Below, in pieces: positions 45,663-53,870 of a DNA stretch of 64,000 nt (position 1 is the stretch's first letter; every line of letters starts with the position of its first letter). Both the position numbers and the translations under genes were made by a program. This DNA comes from Pusillimonas sp. TS35 (GTDB taxonomy: Bacteria > Pseudomonadota > Gammaproteobacteria > Burkholderiales > Burkholderiaceae_B): NCBI RefSeq assembly GCF_009857885.1, contig NZ_WWER01000005.1, forward strand, positions 310,001 to 374,000. Reading direction: 5' to 3'. The notes under the pieces were generated by a model, which did no database searches, was not told the DNA's origin, and saw only the letters and a list, made by a program, of their open reading frames with translations.

Positions 45663-47143
45663 GCGCGTCTGGGAGGGCAGCTTGCCCGGCGTGCGGCCTC
45701 TTGGCCGCTGCGCACAGCACCTTCCAGCACGCCAGGGTAGCCCGTGTCCGTCCAGTCTCCAGCCACCCAAACGTTAGGCCAGGGTGTGGTGTTTGGCGGG
45801 CGGGCCAAGCCAGGTGCGGCCTTGAAGGTGGCGCGTTTTTCTACAATCAGCGTGTCTGCCATCACCTCAGGCATGGGCGCCTGCGCACCGGCCTGTTCTC
45901 GCACCTGCGCGATGATGCCGCGGGTCACTGCATCTGCGTCATGCCGCAACAGAGCCCGGGCATCACTCACCACAATGTGCACACTCGGATGACCCTGGGT
46001 ACGCGTCGTGCGCAGTGCGCTGTGATCGAACAGCCATTGGCCGAATGCCAGCCGCGTCGGATCCTCCCATAGCATCTGCATGGGCGCCCGCAAACCCCAG
46101 GGGCGGGCCAGGCGCAGGCTGAGCGTGGCAATAGGGATGAAATCAAAAGCATCCAGCATGGCTAGAAAGGCCGCCCCGCCCGGCGTATCCGGCAACTGAT
46201 GCAGCAGGCGGCGAGCAGGCGGCACATTGGCGGCGATCACCACACCATCGTAGGGCTGGCCATCAACCAGCACACTGCCGGCGGCGGCTGCCAGGGTACG
46301 CACGGTGCGCCCCATGAACACGGCACTCATGGCGGGGGCGGCGGCATGAGCGCCAGCCCAGCTACTCGGGATCGACCCGGCGCCAAGCCGGGTGATAGCT
46401 GCATCAGGCCACAGGCTGGACAGATCCACGCGCGGGATCAGGATGTCGGAGGCGGCGGCGCCGGTGCCTACACTGTCGCGCAGCACATTGGCCAGCAACT
46501 GGGCGCTGGCCTCGGCTGGTGGTGTGTTGAGCGCCGCTATACACAGTGGCCGCCAGAGCCTCTCGATAGCGCGTGGGCTCTGGCCGCCCGCCTGCAGCCA
46601 TTGCTCGGCGGACAGGGCATTGCCCTTGATGGCGGAGATTGTGTCACCCATGCGGCCCCCCTCGCTGCGGCTCGAGCCGTCCCTGACGCCGCCACTGCCC
46701 GCGCTGTTGCCCGCACGCCAGCCTGCCTGCCGCAGACGCACGATCTGGCGTGCAACGCCAATGCGCTCACGCACGCTTAGCCCATGCGCCAGCGCCAGGC
46801 CACCAAGCAAATGGAAGGGGGCGGGCAGCGCCGCCGCGCGCAAGGCAAAGCTGCCGTCCGCCGCGCACAGTGCCAGGCGCTCGCGGTGCAGGAGCGCGCC
46901 GGCGTCCAGGCCAAGCTCGCGTATCAGGCCCAGCGTGGCGCTGTAGGCGCCCAGCAAGATATGCTGGCCGTTGTCCAGCGCGGCGCCGTCTTTCGTGCCT
47001 GCGGCGCGGCGCGCCCGCCCGCCTGGCATGCGAGCCGCTTCGTACAGATGTACCACATGGCCCCTGCGGCGCAGCTCGAGCGCCGCGGCCAGCCCGGCCC
47101 ATCCTGCGCCCACGACGGCGTAACGCCGGGGCGGGGGTGTCAT
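45659..47143 (-). CDS. hpnE: Hydroxysqualene dehydroxylase HpnE
   Basis: A 494-residue FAD-dependent amine-oxidoreductase-type enzyme that reduces hydroxysqualene to squalene. The FAD motif is YAVVGAGWAGLAAALELRRR, followed by EAARMPGGRARR and DNGQHILLGAYSATLGLI. The C-terminal FAD segment is VWVAGDWTDTGYPGVLEGAV. It is the last gene of hpnC-hpnD-hpnE; its ATG overlaps the hpnD stop (ATGA), and its stop overlaps thrC. A short Gly/Ser-rich stretch near residue 150 looks like a loop insertion. Confidence 0.94.
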   Translation of the reverse strand: MTPPPRRYAVVGAGWAGLAAALELRRRGHVVHLYEAARMPGGRARRAAGTKDGAALDNGQHILLGAYSATLGLIRELGLDAGALLHRERLALCAADGSFALRAAALPAPFHLLGGLALAHGLSVRERIGVARQIVRLRQAGWRAGNSAGSGGVRDGSSRSEGGRMGDTISAIKGNALSAEQWLQAGGQSPRAIERLWRPLCIAALNTPPAEASAQLLANVLRDSVGTGAAASDILIPRVDLSSLWPDAAITRLGAGSIPSSWAGAHAAAPAMSAVFMGRTVRTLAAAAGSVLVDGQPYDGVVIAANVPPARRLLHQLPDTPGGAAFLAMLDAFDFIPIATLSLRLARPWGLRAPMQMLWEDPTRLAFGQWLFDHSALRTTRTQGHPSVHIVVSDARALLRHDADAVTRGIIAQVREQAGAQAPMPEVMADTLIVEKRATFKAAPGLARPPNTTPWPNVWVAGDWTDTGYPGVLEGAVRSGQEAARRASCPPRRA

Positions 47144-48003
47144 TGGCGTAGCCGACGAATGACGCCCGCGCCGCCGCCTACCCAGGTTTTCCAGGCCAGC
47201 CAGAACTTGCGGATGGGGGTGAGCGAGATACGCTGATCCAGCACCTGGAAGCCGTCGCGCTCGATTTCGAGCAGCAGTGTGTGATAGATTGCCGCCATCA
47301 TCAGGCCGGGGCGCTGAGCCCGGCGGTCGACGGCGGGCAGCGCCTGCACAGCTTCGCTATACAACTGACGTGCACGCTCGGCTTCGAACTGCATGAGCGC
47401 GACGAACCGATCGGAGTGCTGGCGCCGCAGTATTTCATCCGCGGTGACGTTGAAGCGCTGCATGTCGTCGACAGGCAGGTAGATGCGGCCGCGCCGGGCA
47501 TCGTCGCCAACATCACGAATGATATTGGTGAGCTGGAACGCCAGGCCGAGTTTTTCGGCATAGTCGAGCGTTTGCGGCTGGGTGTAGCCGAAGATACTGG
47601 CCGACAGATGGCCCACCACGCCCGCAGCGTGCCAGCAGTAGTGCGATAGCGAAGGCCAATCCATGTAGCGACCTTGGTCCAGGTCCATTTCCATGCCATC
47701 TATCACCGCCAGCAGGTTTTCGCGCTTCAGGCCGAACTGAGCAGCGTGCGGCGCCAGCGCCTGCATGACAGGATGTTCCGTATGCCCTTCATACAGCGTG
47801 TCGACCTGGGTGCGCCACCAGGCAAGCTTCATGCGCGCCACGGACGGCTCGGTACAGTCGTCCACCACGTCGTCCACCTCGCGGCAGAAGGCGTACAGGG
47901 CCGTGATGGCCTTGCGCCGTTCCGGTGGCAGGAACAGGAAGGCGTAGTAAAAACTGGAACCGCTCTGTGCGGCTTTGTTCTGGCAATACTCGTCAGGACT
48001 CAT
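47140..48003 (-). CDS. hpnD: Presqualene diphosphate synthase HpnD
   Basis: A 287-residue squalene/phytoene synthase-family enzyme that joins two farnesyl diphosphates. First aspartate motif is YAFCREVDDVVDD, second is QLTNIIRDVGDDARRGRIYL. The opening MSPDEYCQNKAAQSGSSFYY is the standard HpnD N terminus, so ATG 48003 is chosen. A TTG at 48066, overlapping the hpnC stop, would add 21 residues and is possible because no clear Shine-Dalgarno sequence precedes 48003. FPP would come from IspA in this window. Confidence 0.93.
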   Translation of the reverse strand: MSPDEYCQNKAAQSGSSFYYAFLFLPPERRKAITALYAFCREVDDVVDDCTEPSVARMKLAWWRTQVDTLYEGHTEHPVMQALAPHAAQFGLKRENLLAVIDGMEMDLDQGRYMDWPSLSHYCWHAAGVVGHLSASIFGYTQPQTLDYAEKLGLAFQLTNIIRDVGDDARRGRIYLPVDDMQRFNVTADEILRRQHSDRFVALMQFEAERARQLYSEAVQALPAVDRRAQRPGLMMAAIYHTLLLEIERDGFQVLDQRISLTPIRKFWLAWKTWVGGGAGVIRRLRQ

Positions 48004-48062
48004 GTAATTCAGGGGTGTAGGATAATGCGCAGGCGTGATAGCCGCCCGGGTCCGGTGCGCCG

Positions 48063-48905
48063 TCAATGCAAGGCGCGCCAGAGCAGCAGCGCCCAGTCTT
48101 TCTTGGCCAGCACGGGGCGTTGCCGAAATACGTCATAGTGTAATTGGTCGAGGCGTTCAAGGATACGCAATCCCCCGAGCACCACCAGGCGCAATTCGAA
48201 CCCGATGCGCCCAGGCAGTCGGCGCGCGAGCGGTTGGCCGCGCAAAAGCAGGCTGCGCGCCTGTTGCACCTGCTCGCGCATCAAGGCCTGCCAGGCCGCG
48301 TGCGAGGTAACAGAGCCGCCTCCGGCGCGATTGGCGACATAGGCGACGCTGACGCCGTGGCGCTCCAGCGCCTGGCGTGGGATGTACATCCGCCCCTTGT
48401 GCCAATCCAACGCAACATCTTGCCAGAAATTAGCCAGTTGCAAGCCTGTGCAGATTGCATCGGACTGGGCCAGGTTGCCGGGCGTGGCGGCGCCGTAGAG
48501 GTGCAGCATGAGACGCCCGACTGGGTTGGCGGAGCGACGGCAATAGTCGAACAGCTCAGTATCGGTTTCGTAGTGTGTGACGCGGGTATCTTGGTCGAAT
48601 GCGGATAGCAGGTCGAAGAACGGCGCCAGCGGCAGCGTGTGCCGTCTGATCGTGTCGGCGAGCGGCACAAAAACCGGTGCGCGCGGGTCATCAGGCGGCA
48701 GTGCCAGCCCGCCCGCCTCAATCTGCGCCAACGCCTCGCGGTAGCCTGCCAGTGCGGCCTGGCGCACGCCGGCGGGCGCATCGCCTTCGTCGGCAATGTC
48801 GTCGGCAGTGCGGGCGTAACGGTAAATATCCCGCACCGCCGTACGCAAGCGGCGCGGCAGCAGCAGACTGGCAACGGGGAAGTTTTCGTAATGGTCGACG
48901 GACAT
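48063..48905 (-). CDS. hpnC: Hydroxysqualene synthase HpnC
   Basis: A 280-residue member of the squalene/phytoene synthase family that turns presqualene diphosphate into hydroxysqualene. The N terminus reads ENFPVASLLLPRRLRTAV, with the first motif YARTADDIADEGDAP and the second ANFWQDVALDWHKGRMYIP. It heads hpnCDE, which together make squalene from farnesyl diphosphate for hopanoids or as squalene itself. No squalene-hopene cyclase gene is in the window. It is divergent from alr, with 59 bases between. Confidence 0.94.
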   Translation of the reverse strand: MSVDHYENFPVASLLLPRRLRTAVRDIYRYARTADDIADEGDAPAGVRQAALAGYREALAQIEAGGLALPPDDPRAPVFVPLADTIRRHTLPLAPFFDLLSAFDQDTRVTHYETDTELFDYCRRSANPVGRLMLHLYGAATPGNLAQSDAICTGLQLANFWQDVALDWHKGRMYIPRQALERHGVSVAYVANRAGGGSVTSHAAWQALMREQVQQARSLLLRGQPLARRLPGRIGFELRLVVLGGLRILERLDQLHYDVFRQRPVLAKKDWALLLWRALH

Positions 48906-48964
48906 GGCGGCGAGTATAAGGCAGCCGCATGCGTTAGACTTCTGTTTCTTCGATTGGAGAAATC

Positions 48965-50131
48965 ATGCCACGCCCGATTACAGCGACGGTCAGCCTGCCG
49001 GCGCTGAGCCATAATCTTGCAACCGTCACCCGTGGGTTGTTGCCCGCCGGGGCGCCCGCAGGGGCGCCTCGCCCCGCCGTGTGGGCGGTTATCAAAGCCA
49101 ATGCTTATGGCCACGGCATTAAAAACGCCGTGCAGGCTTTCAGCCAGGCCGATGGCTTGGCCATGCTCGATCTCGACGAAGCGGTGCGCTGCCGCGAAAG
49201 CGGCTGGCGCAAACCGCTGTTGCTGCTCGAAGGTTTCTTCGAGCCCGCAGACATCCCCGTGCTGCGTGAATACGGCCTGCATACCGCCGTGCATTGCACT
49301 GAACAGCTCGATATGCTCGAGGCGGCAAGGCGTGACGGCCCCGCGTTGGATGTTTTCGTCAAGCTCGATACCGGCATGAGTCGCCTTGGATTCGCGCCTT
49401 CGCAATACCGTGCGGCCTTCGCCCGGGCGCAGGCGCTGCAGCAGGCGGGGGTACTCGGCACCGTCGGTAAAATGACACACTTTGCGCGGGCGGATGACGA
49501 CCCCTCTGTCACGCATGCACAGGTGGCCCTGTTCAACGAAATCACCCAAGGCCTGCCCGGCCCGGCCAGCGTTTGCAACTCTGCAGGCAGTCTCACTGCG
49601 GGGTTGTGGTCCACGGTGCAGGGCGGTGAGGCGCATTGGGTCCGGCCCGGCATTTGTCTGTACGGGGCGTCTCCCTTCGCCGACAGGCCCGCGCGCAGCC
49701 TGGGGCTGCGGCCAGCCATGACATTCACCTCGCGCCTGATCAGTGTGCGCGAGGTGCCATCGGGCGCGGGCGTGGGCTATGGGCACCTGTTTCATTGCGA
49801 CCGCTCCATGCGCATCGGCGTGGTGGCTTGCGGGTATGCCGACGGCTATCCGCGCCATGCGGTCACGGGCGCGCCCATTACGGTCGACGGGGTGCGCACG
49901 CGCGTGTTGGGCCGTGTATCCATGGATATGCTGGTGGCCGACCTCACGCCCGTACCGGGTGCGGGTGTTGGCGCGCCTGTAGTGTTGTGGGGCGAAGGCG
50001 GGCCGTCTGTCGACGAGGTCGCGCAAGCCGCGGGCACCATCGGCTACGAGCTGTTGTGCGCGGTGGCGCCGCGCGTGGGCCGGTCGGTCGTTCCTTTGGT
50101 AGGGCAGGGGGCAAATACGGAGCAATCATGA
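48965..50131 (+). CDS. alr: Alanine racemase
   Basis: A 388-residue PLP enzyme supplying D-alanine for peptidoglycan. The PLP lysine is in WAVIKANAYGHGIKNAVQAF. KLDTGMSRLGFAP and VCNSAGSLTAG are barrel blocks, and the second-domain tyrosine is in GVGYGHLFHC. ATG 48965 follows a GGAG (TTGGAGAAATC). The stop overlaps the start of the SDR gene (ATGA). Given its position it could be Alr or DadX; dadA is not adjacent. Confidence 0.95.
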   Translation: MPRPITATVSLPALSHNLATVTRGLLPAGAPAGAPRPAVWAVIKANAYGHGIKNAVQAFSQADGLAMLDLDEAVRCRESGWRKPLLLLEGFFEPADIPVLREYGLHTAVHCTEQLDMLEAARRDGPALDVFVKLDTGMSRLGFAPSQYRAAFARAQALQQAGVLGTVGKMTHFARADDDPSVTHAQVALFNEITQGLPGPASVCNSAGSLTAGLWSTVQGGEAHWVRPGICLYGASPFADRPARSLGLRPAMTFTSRLISVREVPSGAGVGYGHLFHCDRSMRIGVVACGYADGYPRHAVTGAPITVDGVRTRVLGRVSMDMLVADLTPVPGAGVGAPVVLWGEGGPSVDEVAQAAGTIGYELLCAVAPRVGRSVVPLVGQGANTEQS

Positions 50132-50844
50132 AAGACAAGTGCGTAGTAATCACCGGCGCAACCAAAGGCATCGGCTGGGCCATCAGCCGCCAGTTGGCCG
50201 ACCTTGGCTGCCATGTCGTCGGCCTTGCACGCAACACGCAAGACATCGACTTTCCGGGCTATCTGTATTCCTGCGATCTGGCCAATGCCGGCGAAACCGA
50301 GGAGGTCCTGCGGGTGATACGCGAGAAGTATCCGGTGGATGGGGTCGTCAATAATGTCGGGGCCATCAAACCCGAGCCCTTGGGCGAGGTCGACCTGGCA
50401 TCCCTGTACCAGGTTCTCGACTTGAACGTGCGCGTGGCCGTCCAGGTTACCCAAACTTTCGTTGCCTCCATGAAGGCTCGCAAAGAAGGGCGCATCATCA
50501 ATATTTGCAGCAGGGTGACGCATGGTGCGATCAACCGCACCAGCTATTCGGCCGCCAAGAGCGCCCTGATCGGCTGCACGCGCACCTGGGCACTCGAGCT
50601 GGCTCCCTATGGCATCACGGTCAACGCCATTTCGCCAGGGCCAGTTGAAACAGAACTGTTCCGGGCCAATCATCCTGCAGGCAGCGATGCCGAAAAAACC
50701 GCGCTGGCCTCCATCCCGATGGGCCGCTTCGGCACGCCGGCCGATGTGGCGGCGGCGGTCACCTTTCTGCTCGGTGATTCCGCCGGCTTCATCACCGGCC
50801 AAGTGCTGGGGGTAGATGGCGGCGGCAGTCTGGCCGGGCGCTGA
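50128..50844 (+). CDS. Short-chain dehydrogenase/reductase (SDR)
   Basis: A 238-residue classical SDR. Cofactor motif VVITGATKGIGWAISRQL; the usual NNAG appears as NNVGAIKP; the catalytic serine is in INICSRVTHG and the YxxxK is SYSAAKSALIGC. The C-terminal FITGQVLGVDGGGSL is typical of FabG-like members. The missing alanine in NNVG is a tolerated variant. GGAG lies 4 bases upstream and the ATG overlaps alr by ATGA, so the two genes are coupled; what the SDR reduces is not evident. Confidence 0.9.
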   Translation: MKDKCVVITGATKGIGWAISRQLADLGCHVVGLARNTQDIDFPGYLYSCDLANAGETEEVLRVIREKYPVDGVVNNVGAIKPEPLGEVDLASLYQVLDLNVRVAVQVTQTFVASMKARKEGRIINICSRVTHGAINRTSYSAAKSALIGCTRTWALELAPYGITVNAISPGPVETELFRANHPAGSDAEKTALASIPMGRFGTPADVAAAVTFLLGDSAGFITGQVLGVDGGGSLAGR

Positions 50845-50858
50845 CGTTACACTCGCGC

Positions 50859-52226
50859 ATGGCCAAAGCAAAACCGAAAACCCTGTTCGTATGTTCCGAA
50901 TGCGGGGGCGACAGCCCCAAATGGGCAGGCAAATGCCCGCATTGCGGTGCGTGGAACACCATGCAAGAAGCGCCCGACGCAGGTGCGCAGCAGCATCGCT
51001 ATGCACCGCTGGCGGCATCCAGCTCGGTACGCAGCCTGTCCGACATCGAGGCGCGCGAGTTGCCGCGCCAACCCACCGGCATTGCCGAATTCGACCGTGT
51101 GCTGGGCGGCGGCCTGGTGACAGGCGCGGTGGTGCTGATCGGGGGTGATCCGGGCATAGGAAAATCTACGCTGCTGCTGCAGGCGCTGGTATCACTGTCG
51201 CATGTTGCCAAGGTGCTGTACGTTACGGGCGAAGAATCCGCCGAACAGGTGGCGCTGCGTGCGCATCGCCTCGAGCTGGCTTCCAGCGATGTCAGCCTGT
51301 TGGCTGAAATTCGCCTCGAAGCCATCACGGCCACGCTGGCCGAGCAGAAACCCGCCGTGGCGGTCATCGATTCCATCCAGACGCTGTACTCCAGCGAACT
51401 GACCGCCGCGCCGGGCTCCGTGTCCCAGGTGCGCGAATGCGCGGCCCAGCTCACCCGCGTTGCAAAACAGACGGGCACCGCCATTGTGCTGATCGGCCAC
51501 GTGACCAAAGACGGCGCACTGGCAGGCCCGCGCGTGCTCGAGCATATCGTCGACACGGTCCTGTATTTCGAGGGTGATACTCACTCATCGTTCCGGCTCG
51601 TGCGTGCGTTCAAGAACCGTTTCGGCGCAGTGAACGAACTCGGGGTCTTCGCCATGACCGACCGCGGGCTGCGCGGTGTCAGCAATCCGTCAGCGTTGTT
51701 CCTGTCGCAGCACGCGCAAAACGTCCCGGGGTCCTGCGTCATGGCAACGCAAGAAGGCACGCGGCCACTGCTGGTCGAGGTGCAGGCACTGGTCGACAGC
51801 GCCAACGCGCCCAATCCGCGGCGCCTCACCGTGGGCCTGGAAAGCACCCGCCTGGCCATGCTGCTGGCGGTGCTGCATCGCCACGCCGGCGTGGTCACGT
51901 ACGACCAGGATGTGTTTGTCAACGCCGTCGGTGGCGTCAAGATCACCGAGCCGGCCGCTGATTTGCCGGTGCTGCTGGCCATCGTTTCGTCTTTGTCCAA
52001 CAAGCCTTTGCCGCGCGGCCTGGTGGCGTTTGGCGAGGTCGGGCTGGCGGGCGAAATCCGCCCCGCACCGCGCGGGCAGGAGCGTCTGCGCGAGGCTGCC
52101 AAGCTGGGCTTCAGTATTGCGCTCATTCCCAAGGCCAATGCACCGCGCCAGCCCATCGAGGGCTTGCAGATAGTCGCGGTGGATCGCATCGATGCCGCGC
52201 TTGCGAAGGTGAAGGAGCTTGGCTGA
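50859..52226 (+). CDS. radA: DNA repair protein RadA
   Basis: RadA (455 residues) is a DnaB-like branch-migration helicase acting with RecA. The N-terminal C4 zinc finger uses Cys12, Cys15, Cys26 and Cys29 (CSECGGDSPKWAGKCPHC). Walker A is GGDPGIGKSTLLLQA, and the RadA-specific KNRFG motif is present in FKNRFGAVNELGVF. The C-terminal Lon-like domain shows LVAFGEVGLAGEIRPA. Complete and of normal length. It lies 3 bases ahead of the TauE-like gene. Confidence 0.97.
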   Translation: MAKAKPKTLFVCSECGGDSPKWAGKCPHCGAWNTMQEAPDAGAQQHRYAPLAASSSVRSLSDIEARELPRQPTGIAEFDRVLGGGLVTGAVVLIGGDPGIGKSTLLLQALVSLSHVAKVLYVTGEESAEQVALRAHRLELASSDVSLLAEIRLEAITATLAEQKPAVAVIDSIQTLYSSELTAAPGSVSQVRECAAQLTRVAKQTGTAIVLIGHVTKDGALAGPRVLEHIVDTVLYFEGDTHSSFRLVRAFKNRFGAVNELGVFAMTDRGLRGVSNPSALFLSQHAQNVPGSCVMATQEGTRPLLVEVQALVDSANAPNPRRLTVGLESTRLAMLLAVLHRHAGVVTYDQDVFVNAVGGVKITEPAADLPVLLAIVSSLSNKPLPRGLVAFGEVGLAGEIRPAPRGQERLREAAKLGFSIALIPKANAPRQPIEGLQIVAVDRIDAALAKVKELG

Positions 52227-52229
52227 CTC

Positions 52230-53006
52230 ATGATGTGGTATATCGTGGCGGCGGGCGCGTTGGCAGCGGGCGGGGCAATTGGGTTTGCCGGCGGGGTGTT
52301 GGGTATTGGGGGCGGCTTGCTGGCCATCCCCTTGTTGGGTCTGGTGCTGGGCATGGACCAGCAGATGGCGCAGGGCACAGCCTTGGTCATGGTGGTGCCC
52401 GCGGTGCTGCTTACCTTGCGCAAATACAATCAGAACTCGCCTATCGATTTCAAATCGGCGGGTGCGGGCGCAGCGGGGGCCGTCGGCTTCACCTGGGTGG
52501 GCGCCAGGCTGGCGTTGGGCATGGATTCGGGCTTGTTGCGGATCATCTATGCACTGTTTGTGCTGGCCATCGCTCTGTTCTATTTTCACCAGGCATACCG
52601 GGGGGCTCACGCCCGCCGGCCGCAGGCGCCGCGACGGCAGCCGCAAGAGTTTCATAAGGGCTGGTTCGCCTTGTTGGGCGTGGTCTGCGGATTGGCGGGT
52701 GGTATTTTCGGTGTGGGCGGCTCCGTGCTGGTGGTGCCCCTCATGACGACCGCCATGCAACTGAGCCAGACGGGGGCGCAGGCTATTGCATTGTCCATGG
52801 TGATACCGGGGTCTATCGTGGCACTGTTTACCTACACCGCCCACGGCCAGGCGGACTGGCTGGTGGGTGTGCCGCTGGCAATGGGCAGCCTGCTGTTCGT
52901 GCCCTATGGCGTTCGGCTGGCCTACGCCTTGCCAGAGCCGCGCCTGAAACTGATGTTTGCTTGCATGCTTGTGGTTATCATGGGCCTGTTGCTCCTGAAA
53001 GTATGA
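52230..53006 (+). CDS. TauE/SafE-family sulfite/anion exporter
   Basis: A 258-residue membrane protein with about eight helices in two repeats, each with the family glycine-rich loop (GGVLGIGGGLLAIPLLGLVL; the second copy GGIFGVGGSVLVVPLMTT). TauE/SafE members export sulfite, sulfoacetate and other sulfur anions or organic acids. The window has a taurine route that releases sulfite, so it may be its exporter, but it is 32 kb away and in a housekeeping operon, so this is only a suggestion. It follows radA by 3 bases and overlaps kdkA by ATGA. Confidence 0.88.
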   Translation: MMWYIVAAGALAAGGAIGFAGGVLGIGGGLLAIPLLGLVLGMDQQMAQGTALVMVVPAVLLTLRKYNQNSPIDFKSAGAGAAGAVGFTWVGARLALGMDSGLLRIIYALFVLAIALFYFHQAYRGAHARRPQAPRRQPQEFHKGWFALLGVVCGLAGGIFGVGGSVLVVPLMTTAMQLSQTGAQAIALSMVIPGSIVALFTYTAHGQADWLVGVPLAMGSLLFVPYGVRLAYALPEPRLKLMFACMLVVIMGLLLLKV

Positions 53007-53743
53007 CCATGTCCGCATTGTCCGACCACGCCGCACCGATACGCGAGCTCCCTCTGCCGGGCGCTGGCGCCATGCGCTTTGACGCCAGTGTCATCACCGA
53101 GCCGGGTGGCTGGCTGTTCGACGCGGCCGATGCCAGGCTGGCTGCGCAGCCAGTAGCAGAGGGTGGCCGGCGGGCGGCCTGGTTTGTATCCGGCGACTTC
53201 GGCCAGGCGGTGCTGCGGCGCTACCGGCGCGGTGGCATGATGGCGCGGCTCAGCAACGACCGCTACGTCTGGGGCGGGCAGGGAAGCACTCGTTCATTTC
53301 TCGAGTTCGACGTGCTGCTTTATTTGTATCGACGTGGCCTGGCGGTGCCGCGCCCGCTTGCGGCGGCATACTGGCGGCAGGGCCTCACTTATCGCGCAGC
53401 AATATTGGTGCAGCGGCTGGCCGGCACGGCCCCGCTGGCGCGATGCCTGGGCAGCGCGTCCCCGGCCGAGGTGGCGATGGCCGTTTTCGCAATACATGAA
53501 GCGGGTGTCTGGCATGCCGACCTGAACGCCTACAATATTCTGCTTGATCAGCAAGGCAAGGTATGGCTTATTGATTTCGACAAGGGCAGTGTGCGGTCGA
53601 TGCTCTCCGCCGAGCGCCGTCAAGGCAATTTGCTGCGTCTGCGCCGTTCGCTGGCCAAGGTGGCCGGCGCGCAAGGGGTTGCCTGGTGGGAGGCGCTCAA
53701 CCACGCTTATGCCCAACTCGGCAAGGCAAAGCCGTTGCCCTGA
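53003..53743 (+). CDS. kdkA: 3-deoxy-D-manno-octulosonic acid kinase (KdkA)
   Basis: A 246-residue protein-kinase-fold enzyme that phosphorylates Kdo in lipopolysaccharide inner core. Catalytic loop WHADLNAYNILLD, Mg-binding DFDKG (IDFDKGSVR), and the Gly-poor N-lobe QAVLRRYRRGGMMARL match the KdkA/WaaP group, including the GSTRSFLEF segment. The start at 53003 overlaps the TauE-like stop (ATGA); ATG 53009 is two codons further on. It ends before a terminator hairpin. In other bacteria kdkA gives a single phosphorylated Kdo, which suggests that this organism has the Bordetella/Haemophilus-type LPS core. Confidence 0.88.
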   Translation: MTMSALSDHAAPIRELPLPGAGAMRFDASVITEPGGWLFDAADARLAAQPVAEGGRRAAWFVSGDFGQAVLRRYRRGGMMARLSNDRYVWGGQGSTRSFLEFDVLLYLYRRGLAVPRPLAAAYWRQGLTYRAAILVQRLAGTAPLARCLGSASPAEVAMAVFAIHEAGVWHADLNAYNILLDQQGKVWLIDFDKGSVRSMLSAERRQGNLLRLRRSLAKVAGAQGVAWWEALNHAYAQLGKAKPLP

Positions 53744-53814
53744 GGCGGGTTCCGCCGTCGGCCGCCCGTGCCCGAGATTCCGCCTAAAACGGCAAAGTGC
53801 AACACCTGCGCCGG

Positions 53815-53845
53815 AAAAGGCTTTATGATCTCGCCTTTTGGGTTT
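53815..53845 (+). terminator. Terminator-like hairpin after kdkA
   Basis: AAAAGGC (53815-53821) and GCCTTTT (53833-53839) form a 7-bp stem with an 11-base loop, followed by GGGTTTTTT. It closes the radA-tauE-kdkA unit 26 bases before potF. Confidence 0.7.
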
Positions 53846-53870
53846 TTTGCACCGTCCGGGGAGGCTGGCA

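Noticed and set aside
48281-50125. 614-codon minus-strand open frame
   Set aside because: Spans antisense to alr and part of hpnC in another frame. It crosses a divergent promoter and lacks any domain.
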